The position numbers were made by a program, and so were the translations under genes. DNA of 64,000 bases from a bacterium (GTDB taxonomy: Bacteria; SZUA-79; Acidulodesulfobacterales; Acidulodesulfobacteraceae), in the NCBI GenBank assembly GCA_021789605.1, contig JAJYJI010000004.1, forward strand, positions 1 to 64,000. The letters run 5' to 3'. This document shows positions 1 to 8,901 of the stretch, one piece after another (position 1 is the stretch's first letter; every line of letters begins with the position of its first letter). Under the pieces are notes generated by a model. That model did no database searches, was not told the DNA's origin, and saw only the letters and a program-made list of their open reading frames with translations.

Positions 1-28
1 AAATAAATTCTATTCGTCTATTCGGGCT

Positions 29-2011
29 CTAGACCGCCAAAGACTTAATCTCCGCGTATATCTGGTCGTCCATAAACCCTTTGACGTCGATGGATTTAGA
101 AAAACACGCGTTGACGCATGCGCCGCACCCCGTGCAAAGTCCAGGATTTACATTGGCCACGACCTTTATGAGCTTGCCGCTTCTGTCTTTAATTTCTTTT
201 CTGCCGATTGCGTTATACGCGCATACCCTCTGGCAGTAAAAACAGGCCGAACAGGTGGCTTCGTTAACGCTGGAGATGGTTCCTTCGACTTCGTATTCGT
301 TTTTGGAAAATAGCCCTAATATCTTGGACGCCGCCGCAGAGCCCGAAACGACGGACTCGGGGATATCTCTGGGCCCCTGCGCCATACCGGCAAGAAAAAT
401 TCCCGCCGTCGAAGATTCGGCCGGACGGAGTTTGGGATGTGACTCAGTAAAGAATCCATATTTGTCGTAAGATATTCCAAGCATCTGGGCAAGTTTATCC
501 GAGCCTTTTTTAGGTATAACCCCTGTGGCGAGAACTACCATATCCGCCGCGATTTCCACTTGATTTCCGGAAAGGGTGTCTGCGCCTTTAACGATAAGTT
601 TGCCTTTGTCTTCGTAAATTTTGGAGACCCTGCCTCTTAAATATACCGCGCCGTCCTGTTCCATCGTTCCCCTGACAAACTCCTCGTATCCTTTGCCTGT
701 CGCTCTTACGTCTATATAAAAAACATAACTCTGCGAACCGTGAACCTTGTGAGCGAACAATTTTGCGTGTTTTGCGGTATACATACAGCATACCTTGGAA
801 CAATAAGGAACGCCCTTTTCCGGGTCCCTAGAACCTACGCACTGGACGAAAACGATGGTTTTGGGGGTTTTTCCGTCAGACGGCCTTTTGATTACGCCTT
901 CGGTTGGACCGGAAGCGGATAAAAGCCTCTCGAACTGAAGCCCCGATATTACGTCTTTATATTTGCCGTAGCCGTATTCGCCGTACATAGATGTATCCAT
1001 AAGGTCGTAGCCGGTCGAAGCGACGATAGCGCCGACTGTTTCTTCTATAATTTCGTCTTTCAAATCAAAGTTTATGGCTTTAGGACCGCACGCATCAAAA
1101 CATTTCTGGCATTTGCCGCCTTTTTTAAAGTGAAGGCACACCGACCTGTCAAGTACCGGAATAAGGGGAACGGCTTGCGGAAAAGGAACGTATATGGCGG
1201 TTCTTTCGGAAAGGTTCATGTTAAATTCGCTTTTTATATTTTTATGCATCGGACAGGCGTTCCAGCATTCTCCGCAGCCCGTGCAGTCCTTTTCGACGAC
1301 GCTTCTCGTCTTTTTCTTTATTTTTATTTTGAAATTTCCTATATATCCCGAAATATCCTCCACCTCGGAATAAGTATATAGTTTTATGTTTGGATGCTGA
1401 TTGGCTTCGACCATCTTAGGCGTCATAATGCAGCTTGAACAATCCAGCGTCGGAAAAGTCTCGTCAAGCTGTATCATTCTTCCCCCTATAGACGGCTCTT
1501 TCTCCACGAGCAGGACTTCTACGCCGCCGTTTGCTATATCGAGGGCGGTCTGTATTCCGGCGATTCCGGCTCCTATAACGAGAGCGCGCTTGTTCAGCGG
1601 AACCCTGACGTCTTCTATCGGCCTGTCCCTTTTAACCTTCTCGACCATCATTTTCATTAAGTCGACGGCTTTATTGGTAGCTCTTTCCTTATCGTCGTGC
1701 ACCCACGAAACCTGCTCCCTGATATTGGCAATCTCGACGAAATAGGGGTTTAATCCTTCCTTGACGGCGGCCTTTCTGAAAGTATTTTCGTGCATATGGG
1801 GCGAACACGCTGCAAGGACTACGCCGGTTAGATTTTTTTCTTTGATTATATTTCTAAGACTGTTCTGTCCCGGGTCGGAACACATATATTTATAGTCTAT
1901 GGCGCTGACGACGCCGGGAATTTTCGACGCCTCTTCCCTGACCTTTTCGACATCTACGGTTCCTGCTATATTAGAACCGCACCAGCAAACAAATACGCCT
2001 ATTCTGGACAT
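29..2011 (-). CDS. hdrA: HdrA-like FAD/iron-sulfur heterodisulfide reductase subunit A
   Basis: Cytoplasmic flavoprotein that in Hdr complexes bifurcates or relays electrons between HdrBC and ferredoxin or other carriers. The 660 residues match the length of classical HdrA. Visible are the N-terminal CWCG motif (C9, C11), an FAD-binding GAGIAG at 147-152, a CSSC pair near 191-194, an inserted ferredoxin cluster with C243/C246/C249/C253, the family motif YCSKVCCMYTAKHA in the middle, and two C-terminal 4Fe-4S motifs (CSACFYCQRVC and CTGCGACVNAC). It is the last gene visible of hdrC-hdrB-hdrA; the cluster may continue beyond the left edge. A GAGGT Shine-Dalgarno precedes the ATG. The physiological disulfide or partner cannot be read from the sequence; in this lineage such modules can serve sulfur or menaquinone-linked metabolism. 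Family assignment is secure, the reaction is inferred. Confidence 0.93.
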   Translation of the reverse strand: MSRIGVFVCWCGSNIAGTVDVEKVREEASKIPGVVSAIDYKYMCSDPGQNSLRNIIKEKNLTGVVLAACSPHMHENTFRKAAVKEGLNPYFVEIANIREQVSWVHDDKERATNKAVDLMKMMVEKVKRDRPIEDVRVPLNKRALVIGAGIAGIQTALDIANGGVEVLLVEKEPSIGGRMIQLDETFPTLDCSSCIMTPKMVEANQHPNIKLYTYSEVEDISGYIGNFKIKIKKKTRSVVEKDCTGCGECWNACPMHKNIKSEFNMNLSERTAIYVPFPQAVPLIPVLDRSVCLHFKKGGKCQKCFDACGPKAINFDLKDEIIEETVGAIVASTGYDLMDTSMYGEYGYGKYKDVISGLQFERLLSASGPTEGVIKRPSDGKTPKTIVFVQCVGSRDPEKGVPYCSKVCCMYTAKHAKLFAHKVHGSQSYVFYIDVRATGKGYEEFVRGTMEQDGAVYLRGRVSKIYEDKGKLIVKGADTLSGNQVEIAADMVVLATGVIPKKGSDKLAQMLGISYDKYGFFTESHPKLRPAESSTAGIFLAGMAQGPRDIPESVVSGSAAASKILGLFSKNEYEVEGTISSVNEATCSACFYCQRVCAYNAIGRKEIKDRSGKLIKVVANVNPGLCTGCGACVNACFSKSIDVKGFMDDQIYAEIKSLAV

Positions 2012-2057
2012 AATATAATATACCTCGCATACCGCTCAATTTTTTATTTTATTTTTT

Positions 2058-2948
2058 TTAACTTTCTTTTTCCTTGTCCGGTTCTTCTATTTTCCTTAAA
2101 ACCCTGTCCGCCGGAACCATATGCCCTTCTATCGCAAGGTCTTTGGGGTCTATTCCGAAAGAAAGCCCTAAAAGTTCGGTTATAAAAAGAACCGGCAGTC
2201 CCAGCTTTTCGCCGTATTTTCTTTCTATTTCCCTCTGCCTTACGTCCAGATTTGAATGGCACAGGGGGCATGCGACTACTACCGCGTCCGCGCCGTGTTT
2301 TTTAATATCGTATAAAACGTTTCCCGTTAAAGCCATTACCACGTCCGGTTTGGAGAGCGAATTGATAGCGCCGCAACATTCCGTTTTAAAAGAATAATCG
2401 ACCGGTTCGGCTCCGGTAAGAGCCACTAGTTCGTCCATAGAAACCGGGTTTTCCGGGTCGTCAAACCGCATTACCTTAGGCGGCCTGACCAATAAACAAC
2501 CGTAATAAGATGCAACCTTAATGCCCTTTAAAGGCTTTTTGACCGCGGCCTTTATTTTATCTTTTCCAACGGCCCCGATGAGAAACTCAAGCATATTATT
2601 TATGCTCATTCCCGAATTATAGGGCATTTCTATAGAATCCGTTATTTTCTTTTTGAGAATATCGTCCTTTTTAAGCTCGTAATCGGCAGTTTTAAGCCTG
2701 TTTGAACAGGCGGCGCAAGGGGCGAGAAGGGATTCGTATCCTTCGTTCTCGGCTATCGCAAGATTTCTTGCGGAGAGCGCTATCGAAAGATTATGATTTA
2801 TGCTGTGGGCGGCGGAAGCCCCGCAGCAGTTCCAATCAGGTATTTCGTTAATTTCTATGTTCAGCGCCTCGAGCATTTTTAATAAGGATGCCTCATACTC
2901 GAACGACGTTCCTTTAAGCGAACATCCTGGATAATATGCAAATTTCAT
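2058..2948 (-). CDS. hdrB: HdrB-like CCG-domain subunit of heterodisulfide reductase
   Basis: Catalytic subunit type that in methanogen Hdr carries two noncubane 4Fe-4S clusters for disulfide cleavage. The 296 residues contain both CCG domains: the first with C9, the C41-C42-G motif and C78/C81 (CAAC), the second with YYGC, ECCG and ACPLC. Both cysteine sets look complete, so catalytic competence is plausible. It lies between hdrC and hdrA with short spacers (32 and 46 nt), consistent with one transcript. It is distantly related to the CCG protein at 17941-18828, which belongs to a different (SDH-type) complex. Subunit assignment is firm; the substrate disulfide is unknown. Confidence 0.92.
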   Translation of the reverse strand: MKFAYYPGCSLKGTSFEYEASLLKMLEALNIEINEIPDWNCCGASAAHSINHNLSIALSARNLAIAENEGYESLLAPCAACSNRLKTADYELKKDDILKKKITDSIEMPYNSGMSINNMLEFLIGAVGKDKIKAAVKKPLKGIKVASYYGCLLVRPPKVMRFDDPENPVSMDELVALTGAEPVDYSFKTECCGAINSLSKPDVVMALTGNVLYDIKKHGADAVVVACPLCHSNLDVRQREIERKYGEKLGLPVLFITELLGLSFGIDPKDLAIEGHMVPADRVLRKIEEPDKEKES

Positions 2949-2980
2949 ATGTATGGTTTCTCCCCGGTAGTTTTAACGTT

Positions 2981-3529
2981 TTACTCAAAGTCCTTAAAAA
3001 TTTTAGCAATCTGGTTTAAATCGGATATTTTTTCTCCGTGCATTTTAAGTTTGCCTTTTTCGAGCATTTTCGGCGCCAGAAAAATATCCCTGAACAGATG
3101 GCGCGTTTTCAATTTATATTTGCCGACGAGTTCGAGTTCGAATATTCTGCCGTTGGATTTAACGTTATCTAAGAAAACCTCGTGAAACATCTGGATTTCC
3201 TTTTCCGTTTTCGAGGAAATGCCCTTCCTTTCAGCTATTTCACGCAGAACGTCCATAATTCCGGTAACCTCGAAGCCTTTGGGACAGCGGGTAGAGCATG
3301 TGTTGCACGAAACGCACAGCCAGATGGTTTTTGAATTGAGAACTTTATCTTCCATTCCAAGTTCCGCCATTTTTATAATCTGGTTGGGCGTATAATCCAT
3401 TTCAAAATTAACCGGGCATCCGGCCGAGCATTTGCCGCACTGATAACATTTGGAAAGCTTATCGTGAAGCATCGATTCTACCAAAGATACGAAGTTTCGC
3501 CTGTCCTGTTCGTTTATGACTGTTTTCAT
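2981..3529 (-). CDS. hdrC: HdrC-like ferredoxin subunit of heterodisulfide reductase
   Basis: Small iron-sulfur subunit that passes electrons from HdrA to HdrB. The 182-residue protein has two canonical 4Fe-4S motifs, CYQCGKCSAGCP (about residues 28-39) and CVSCNTCSTRCP (about 72-83), followed by a helical C-terminal region with no membrane segment. The complex is therefore soluble, unlike membrane HdrDE. It is the first gene of hdrC-hdrB-hdrA and sits about 95 nt below a strong promoter-like sequence at 3630-3658. A GGGA element lies about 8 nt before the ATG. Function follows from motifs and neighbours. Confidence 0.92.
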   Translation of the reverse strand: MKTVINEQDRRNFVSLVESMLHDKLSKCYQCGKCSAGCPVNFEMDYTPNQIIKMAELGMEDKVLNSKTIWLCVSCNTCSTRCPKGFEVTGIMDVLREIAERKGISSKTEKEIQMFHEVFLDNVKSNGRIFELELVGKYKLKTRHLFRDIFLAPKMLEKGKLKMHGEKISDLNQIAKIFKDFE

Positions 3530-3629
3530 CGTAATATCCCGAAGTTTTGATTAAGATTAAATATTTATAATTTATCTTTTTATATATGTATATCGATAAT
3601 CTGATTAATTTTTAAAAACACGTCTTATT

Positions 3630-3658
3630 ATTATAATTTGTTCCTAATTTTTAGTCAA
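3630..3658 (-). promoter_or_regulatory. sigma-70-like promoter for hdrCBA
   Basis: On the minus strand TTGACT (3653-3658) and TATAAT (3630-3635) are separated by exactly 17 nt, between the end of rimO and the start of hdrC. The predicted start is near 3623, giving a leader of roughly 95 nt. Only one base differs from the two consensus hexamers. Not experimentally supported. Confidence 0.75.
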
Positions 3659-3675
3659 GAAATTTTAAGGCTTCG

Positions 3676-5061
3676 TCAGGGCTTCAAATAAGACTCTACG
3701 GGGACGCCCAATAAATCGTAGTCCTTTGCTTTCAATATCTTGACCGGCATGAAGCCCCTGCCGGAATTTATTTCAAATCCGGGTTTTAAATCCCGAAGAT
3801 ACAGATTGACGCATCCGTCTATATCGGGAGATTGGAAATACGTCCTTAATTTTACCGTTTTATTGGTTATGCCGTCTATAATGGAATAATAGGTTTTCCC
3901 TATGTGCTTTGAAAATATTTGGGGCAAAAGGTCCTGCTGGGTTTTCATCAATATTTTATATCTCGCGTTTTTTGTTTTCGGGCTTACTTTGCCGCCATAT
4001 TTAAAGGACGCCGCTTCTCTTTCGTCGGAATATTTAAAAACGCCGAGATTGTCGAACTTCATATCTTTCACGAACTCCAAAAGTTCCTCGAAATTTTCGT
4101 CCGTTTCGCCCGGAAATCCTGCTATAAGAGACGTTCTGAGAGCGACGCCCGAAATTTTATTCTTTAATCTTTCTATCAGCCCCGTTATGTCTTTTTTTGT
4201 TCCGCCCCGCTTCATTAGCTTTAAGATGCCGTCGTTTATATGCTGAACCGGCATATCTATATACCGCGGGATTTTTTCCTCGTTATTCATAAGCTCTATT
4301 AAATCGTCGGTAAACAGGGCTTTCAGAGGATAAAGATACATAAGCCTTAGCCATTCTATTTCTTTTATCCGGACAAGTTCTTTTAACAGCTTATATAATC
4401 CGTTTTTAATATTTAAATCTTGTCCGTAGCAGGAGGTATCCTGGGATACTATTATAAGCTCCCTTACTCCCCTAGCGGCCAAATATGAGGCTTCATTTTT
4501 AATCTCTTCTATGCTCTTCGATTTATATTTTCCCCTTATATAAGGAATCGTGCAAAAAGAGCATAGCCTGCCGCAGCCTTCGGAAATTTTGAGATACGCC
4601 GTTCTTTTTAGATTAAAATGCTCCCTAGCAAATTTTTCGGCGGCATTGTTTTTTTTATGCTTTCCGCCCGTTATTTTTTTGCCTGCCAGCAGGGCAATTT
4701 TTTCCGCAATTTTGCTTTCGTCGAAAGTCGGAATAAAAATATCGACTTCCGGCAGTTCCTCTTTAAGCGCCCGCAAGTTGTTGTTGACCATGCATCCCGC
4801 CACGGCTATGTATTTAATTTTTCCTTCCCTCTTTTTTTCAATCGCTTCCATTATGACGCCTATCGATTCTTTTCTCGCCGCTTCTATAAATCCGCAGGTA
4901 TTTATAACGCAGACGGATAATGCTTTTTCGGGGTCTGCGCTTCCGCAGTCTTCATCGGAAACGTATTTCATGCCGGCGTTTTTTAAGCGCGTAAACATTT
5001 CTTCCGAATCGACCTGATTTTTCGGGCATCCCAAACTTATGAGACTAAAGCTGAAAGACAT
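3676..5061 (-). CDS. rimO: Ribosomal protein S12 methylthiotransferase RimO
   Basis: Radical-SAM enzyme that methylthiolates the conserved aspartate of ribosomal protein S12. The 461 residues show the N-terminal MTTase domain (SLGCPKNQVDSE with C12, then C56 and C90 for the auxiliary cluster), the radical-SAM triad C163/C167/C170 in SEGCGRLCSFC followed by the RimO-type IPYIRGKYKS, and a C-terminal TRAM-like region. These RimO-specific motifs separate it from the MtaB paralogue at 14147-15517. A good AAGGATGG ribosome binding site precedes the ATG. The gene is divergent from the tolC operon and ends just before the hdr promoter. Confidence 0.95.
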   Translation of the reverse strand: MSFSFSLISLGCPKNQVDSEEMFTRLKNAGMKYVSDEDCGSADPEKALSVCVINTCGFIEAARKESIGVIMEAIEKKREGKIKYIAVAGCMVNNNLRALKEELPEVDIFIPTFDESKIAEKIALLAGKKITGGKHKKNNAAEKFAREHFNLKRTAYLKISEGCGRLCSFCTIPYIRGKYKSKSIEEIKNEASYLAARGVRELIIVSQDTSCYGQDLNIKNGLYKLLKELVRIKEIEWLRLMYLYPLKALFTDDLIELMNNEEKIPRYIDMPVQHINDGILKLMKRGGTKKDITGLIERLKNKISGVALRTSLIAGFPGETDENFEELLEFVKDMKFDNLGVFKYSDEREAASFKYGGKVSPKTKNARYKILMKTQQDLLPQIFSKHIGKTYYSIIDGITNKTVKLRTYFQSPDIDGCVNLYLRDLKPGFEINSGRGFMPVKILKAKDYDLLGVPVESYLKP

Positions 5062-5100
5062 TTGCCATCCTTATTTATTTTATTTATCTTTATTTTTCGA

Positions 5101-5158
5101 AATTTGCATAACTTGGAACTTTGGATAACTTGGAAATTTGCATAACTTTGCATGTTTT
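5101..5158. repeat. 17-bp tandem repeats upstream of the tolC promoter
   Basis: Units begin ATAACTTGGAACTTTGG (5108-5124), ATAACTTGGAAATTTGC (5125-5141) and the more degenerate ATAACTTTGCATGTTTT (5142-5158). The preceding AATTTGC (5101-5107) matches the tail of a unit, so about 3.4 copies are present. They end about 10 nt before the -35 box, a location typical of activator sites, but no binding protein is known. Confidence 0.7.
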
Positions 5159-5168
5159 CGACTTTTCA

Positions 5169-5197
5169 TTGACTAATGACTTTTAAGTCATTATAAT
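5169..5197 (+). promoter_or_regulatory. sigma-70-like promoter for tolC-macA-macB
   Basis: TTGACT (5169-5174) and TATAAT (5192-5197) are separated by 17 nt on the plus strand. The spacer is occupied by a perfect inverted repeat (see 5175-5192). This is the best promoter match before tolC. Confidence 0.7.
5175..5192. promoter_or_regulatory. palindromic operator-like site inside promoter spacer
   Basis: AATGACTTTTAAGTCATT is an 18-bp perfect inverted repeat (8-bp arms, 2-bp centre). It begins directly after the -35 box and overlaps the first base of the -10 box. A dimeric regulator bound here would directly control the efflux operon. The regulator is not encoded next to the operon. Confidence 0.6.
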
Positions 5198-5334
5198 ATA
5201 TTTTAAATATAGTTAAAAATTTAACATAAATGTAATAAAATTATAATAATTATTGATATAATTTAATGAATTCAAAAAAAATAAATTTTATTATGGTTTG
5301 TTTATGAAATGTTTATATTTTATTTATCGCCGGG

Positions 5335-5364
5335 CTTTATAATACTTTATAATGCTTTATAATA
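5335..5364. repeat. 10-bp tandem repeat with three TATAAT boxes
   Basis: CTTTATAATA, CTTTATAATG and CTTTATAATA follow one another without gaps, each carrying TATAAT in near helical phase. They could be alternative -10 elements nearer to tolC, but no convincing -35 boxes are seen, and the surrounding sequence is low-complexity AT. Confidence 0.55.
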
Positions 5365-5482
5365 ATTATAAAATGTATATTAATCGGCAATATAAGGAAT
5401 AAAACTAAAACCATGCGGCTCCCGCGCAATTATCCATAAGATTCCATATGTATAAAAATAAATAAATATAATAATAATATAA

Positions 5483-6916
5483 ATGGCTGTTAATTCCAAT
5501 AAAAAATTCTTACGATATGTTTTAAGCGCGTGTTTCTTTGCGGTCTTAATTTTATCGCTCGGCCCTTATTCTTTTGCGGAAGCGAAATCCGGCGCGATAG
5601 TCTTAAACAAAAACGGGTACGTCATGACGGAAAATTCCGCCGCGCGGGACGGAAAAGCGGCGATAGGCTTGAAAGATGCCCTGCGGCTTGCACTGAAATA
5701 TTATCCCGGAATAATGTCGTCAAAATATGCTTATATATCGTCGGTTTATACCAAAAATCAGACGCTTTCGCAGTATTATCCTCAGATTTCCGGAACCGCC
5801 GGATTTTCTAAGAATTCGTTTATGTACGTGAACAATCAGGCCGCGCTTTCAGGCGGGCAAATTTATAACGGGCCGGGTATAAACTATTCTTTAAACGATT
5901 ATACGGCGACTTTAAGCGCCACTTATACCCTATATTCTTTCGGCTCGCGCTACTATAACTATCTTAACGCAAAATACCAGATGAAGGGCGCAAACGCAGG
6001 TTATAATTATACCGCCGACAGCGACCTTTACGGAGTGTTTCTTAATTTTACGCAATATTTTGCCGACAAGGAATTAATGAAAGCCGACGAAGAAAATCTT
6101 AAAAACGACGAAATACAATATAAAGCGGCTGAGGCGTTTTACAGGGTCGGAACCGGCGACCTTTTAGACGCGGAAACCGCGAAAGCGGCTATGGAAACCG
6201 CAAGAGCCGCATATATAAACTCTAAGTTCAGCGTCAAAATTGCAAAGCTGGCGCTCATCAATTCTATCGGGCTTCCATTTTCAAGAAAATACGTCTTCGT
6301 CAACACGCTTAAATTTACTCCTTTTCGCGATAAACTTGGCGGCCTTATAGAAACTGCGTTAAAATATAATCCGCAGCTGAAACAGGCCGCTTATGCCGTA
6401 AAAGCATCGCAAGCCTCGGTAAAAGAGGCTGTCAGCGGTTATTTCCCCTCTTTTAATGCCGATTTTTCATATACGGGAGAAAATTCTTCTTTTCCTTTAA
6501 ACAGGAACTACTCCGCAGGTTTATCCGTTTCAATACCTATATTTAACGGATTTTTAACCCGGAATAAAATCGATTATTCCAAAGCGGCGTTAAACGGCAA
6601 TATCTGGAACAAACGGCTCACCCGGAATAACCTCGTTTATACAGTATCCGGCGATTATTACGCAGTTTTGAACCAATATTTAACCGTAAAGGCGCTTAAA
6701 TCCTCAGCCGACGCTTCTAAGCTTGCATATGCGCTCGCGCTGAAAAGCTATGAAGTAGGCGTAGGTTCGATGGTTCAGCTGGTAACCGCGAACGCCCAGT
6801 ACATATCGGCTGTAACAAACTATATAAGCGCAAAATATACTTATTCTTATCAAAAGGCCAAGCTTTATTCAGATTTAGGCCTGATGGCCGAACATTATAT
6901 AAAAAAACATTCATAG
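5483..6916 (+). CDS. tolC: TolC-family outer membrane efflux protein
   Basis: Outer-membrane channel subunit expected to complete the tripartite MacAB efflux system encoded next to it. The 477-residue protein starts with a signal peptide (basic start, hydrophobic stretch to about residue 32, SFAEA cleavage region). It then shows the repeated alpha-helical/beta-strand halves of the OEP family, including the paired segments ending QYFADKEL and GDYYAVLNQY, and many Tyr/Asn residues typical of the barrel. No good Shine-Dalgarno precedes the ATG, which is unusual here. The signal peptide nevertheless supports this start. The substrate is unknown; the operon is tolC-macA-macB(ATPase)-macB(permease). 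Confidence 0.88.
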   Translation: MAVNSNKKFLRYVLSACFFAVLILSLGPYSFAEAKSGAIVLNKNGYVMTENSAARDGKAAIGLKDALRLALKYYPGIMSSKYAYISSVYTKNQTLSQYYPQISGTAGFSKNSFMYVNNQAALSGGQIYNGPGINYSLNDYTATLSATYTLYSFGSRYYNYLNAKYQMKGANAGYNYTADSDLYGVFLNFTQYFADKELMKADEENLKNDEIQYKAAEAFYRVGTGDLLDAETAKAAMETARAAYINSKFSVKIAKLALINSIGLPFSRKYVFVNTLKFTPFRDKLGGLIETALKYNPQLKQAAYAVKASQASVKEAVSGYFPSFNADFSYTGENSSFPLNRNYSAGLSVSIPIFNGFLTRNKIDYSKAALNGNIWNKRLTRNNLVYTVSGDYYAVLNQYLTVKALKSSADASKLAYALALKSYEVGVGSMVQLVTANAQYISAVTNYISAKYTYSYQKAKLYSDLGLMAEHYIKKHS

Positions 6917-6955
6917 GGCAAAAATACCTGATGAACAAGGTAAAAAAGGACGAAA

Positions 6956-8152
6956 ATGAAAAAAAACAATAAAAAAATTATAGTTATAATTTTAGCCGTT
7001 CTAATTATACTGTCAACCGGCTTTTATTTTTTAACTAAACTTAAATCAAAAAAGCCCGCTTACGAACTTTATGCCGTAAAACCCATGACTATACAAAAAT
7101 ACGTCAATACGACGGGAACGGCAAACCCCGTCAATACCGTTAACGTCGGCGCCCAGGTTTCGGGAATATTTACCAAACTTTACGTATGGTATAACTCGGT
7201 AGTAAAAAAAGGACAGCTCCTTGCGGAAATAGACCCCACCCCGTTTATTCAGAAAATCGACCAGGACAAGGCAAACCTTGCATCGGCAAATGCCAGCGTC
7301 CTCAAGCAAAAGGCCCAGACGGCTTACGACAAAATCACGTACGAAAGCGACAAAAAGTTATGGAAAGAAAACCTTATAGCCCATTTAACGGAACAAAGCG
7401 CCCGCAGTCTTTATCTTCAGGATTTAGCCCAGCTTAAATTTTTGCAGAATTCGGCTGAAGCCTCTAAGGCGCTGCTTGCGCAGGACGAAACCAACCTTTC
7501 TTATACAAAAATATACTCGCCCGTCAACGGAATTATCATAAACGTTAGCGTCGTCGTCGGCCAGACGGTGGCTTCCACCTTTCAAACCCCAAGCCTTTTT
7601 ACCGTAGGAGAGGATATTACGAAAATGGAAATAGATACCACGACAAACGAAGCGGACCTCGGCGGCATAAAAAAGGGGGACAAAGCGTCGTTCACCGTAT
7701 ATGCTTATCCCGACAAGACGATATTGGGATACGTCCATAACGTGAGGATAAATCCCACGACCGTTTCGGGAGTAGTAAGCTATAACGTCACCATATTTTT
7801 CGATAATAAAAACGGGCTTATACTTCCGGGAATGACGGCAATCGCAAAAATATACGTTTCGGCTAAAAAAGACGTCCTTGGCGTTCCCAATGCGGCGTTA
7901 AGGTTCATTCCGCCTAACGAAAACAAGGGGGTTTTGGACGAACTTACTAAAAAACTTAAAATCGGCGAGGGCGTGCTATGGGTGTTAAAAGGCGGCAAAC
8001 CGGAGCCCCAGATAGTAAAGCTCGGCATCAACAACGACAATTATACCGAGATTGTTTCTAGAGATATTAAAGCGGGAACGGAAATAATAACGGGTTTGAA
8101 ATCCAATAACAACTCCGCGCAGACGCAGGGTAAAAAAAGATTCTTATTCTAA
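6956..8152 (+). CDS. macA: MacA-like periplasmic adaptor (membrane fusion protein)
   Basis: HlyD/MacA-family adaptor that links the inner-membrane ABC transporter to TolC. The 398 residues begin with an N-terminal membrane anchor (about 8-27). A lipoyl/barrel-sandwich half (VNVGAQVSGIFTKLYV) and the matching half after the hairpin (YSPVNGIIINVSVVVGQTV) flank an alpha-helical coiled-coil hairpin at about 95-170. Beta-barrel and membrane-proximal domains follow. It lies 39 nt after tolC and 23 nt before the ATPase gene, so it is very probably co-transcribed. Family role is secure, cargo unknown. Confidence 0.9.
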   Translation: MKKNNKKIIVIILAVLIILSTGFYFLTKLKSKKPAYELYAVKPMTIQKYVNTTGTANPVNTVNVGAQVSGIFTKLYVWYNSVVKKGQLLAEIDPTPFIQKIDQDKANLASANASVLKQKAQTAYDKITYESDKKLWKENLIAHLTEQSARSLYLQDLAQLKFLQNSAEASKALLAQDETNLSYTKIYSPVNGIIINVSVVVGQTVASTFQTPSLFTVGEDITKMEIDTTTNEADLGGIKKGDKASFTVYAYPDKTILGYVHNVRINPTTVSGVVSYNVTIFFDNKNGLILPGMTAIAKIYVSAKKDVLGVPNAALRFIPPNENKGVLDELTKKLKIGEGVLWVLKGGKPEPQIVKLGINNDNYTEIVSRDIKAGTEIITGLKSNNNSAQTQGKKRFLF

Positions 8153-8175
8153 CGAACGGACGGGACGGCTGATTT

Positions 8176-8901
8176 ATGGATAACGATAACGCAAACAATA
8201 TACCGCTTATAAGGCTCGAAAATATAGGCATGATTTATAAAGTCGGAGATATTTCTTACGAGGTGCTAAAAGGAATAAACATCGTAGTCGAAAACGGAGA
8301 ATTTGTTTCCATAATGGGGGCGTCCGGCTCGGGCAAATCCACCCTTATGAACATATTGGGATGCCTCGATATTCCTACGTCGGGAAGATATTTCCTTCAG
8401 GGAAGGGATGTTTCCGGACTTACGTCGGACGAACTGGCTGAAATAAGAAACAATAAAATAGGATTCGTATTTCAGGGCTTTAACCTCATACAGCGGCTAT
8501 CGATTATCGAAAACGTAATGCTGCCGCTTTATTATTCGGGACTTCATTCTAAAATCGCGGCGGAAATGGCAAGAGAAGCTCTAAGCCTCGTAAGCCTTTC
8601 GGACAAAGAAAATAAATTTCCCAACCAGATATCCGGCGGAGAACAGCAAAGGGTCGCTATCGCGCGGGCTATAGTAAACAACGCGCCTATAATTATGGCG
8701 GACGAGCCTACGGGCAATCTTGATTCCGCGAGAGGTGCGGACGTTATGAATTTTTTCGGAAAAATAAATAAGGAAAGGGGCGCCACCATCATTCTGGTAA
8801 CCCACGATAAAAATATCGCAAACTACGGAAGACGGCTTATTACCGTTAAAGACGGCATAATTACGTCTTCCGAGACAATAGGGCAAGAGAAGGCTGCATG
8901 A
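8176..8901 (+). CDS. MacB-type ABC transporter ATP-binding protein
   Basis: LolD/MacB-type ATPase of 241 residues. It has Walker A GASGSGKST, Q-loop FVFQGFNLI, signature SGGEQQRVAIARA, Walker B IIMADEPTGNLD and the switch histidine in LVTHD. It overlaps the permease gene by an ATGA junction at 8898-8901, indicating translational coupling. In Escherichia coli MacB the ATPase and permease are one chain; here they are split, as in many other phyla. Confidence 0.93.
   Translation: MDNDNANNIPLIRLENIGMIYKVGDISYEVLKGINIVVENGEFVSIMGASGSGKSTLMNILGCLDIPTSGRYFLQGRDVSGLTSDELAEIRNNKIGFVFQGFNLIQRLSIIENVMLPLYYSGLHSKIAAEMAREALSLVSLSDKENKFPNQISGGEQQRVAIARAIVNNAPIIMADEPTGNLDSARGADVMNFFGKINKERGATIILVTHDKNIANYGRRLITVKDGIITSSETIGQEKAA

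Larger units (their letters stand above)
5062..5482. other. 421-bp divergent intergenic region, rimO / tolC
   Basis: A very AT-rich region with no coding potential that I can defend. It holds, from left to right, three 17-bp tandem repeats (5108-5158), a plus-strand promoter with a palindromic spacer (5169-5197), and three 10-bp tandem repeats each containing TATAAT (5335-5364). Transcription from the promoter would give tolC a leader of about 280 nt. No riboswitch fold was recognised in that leader. Confidence 0.7.
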
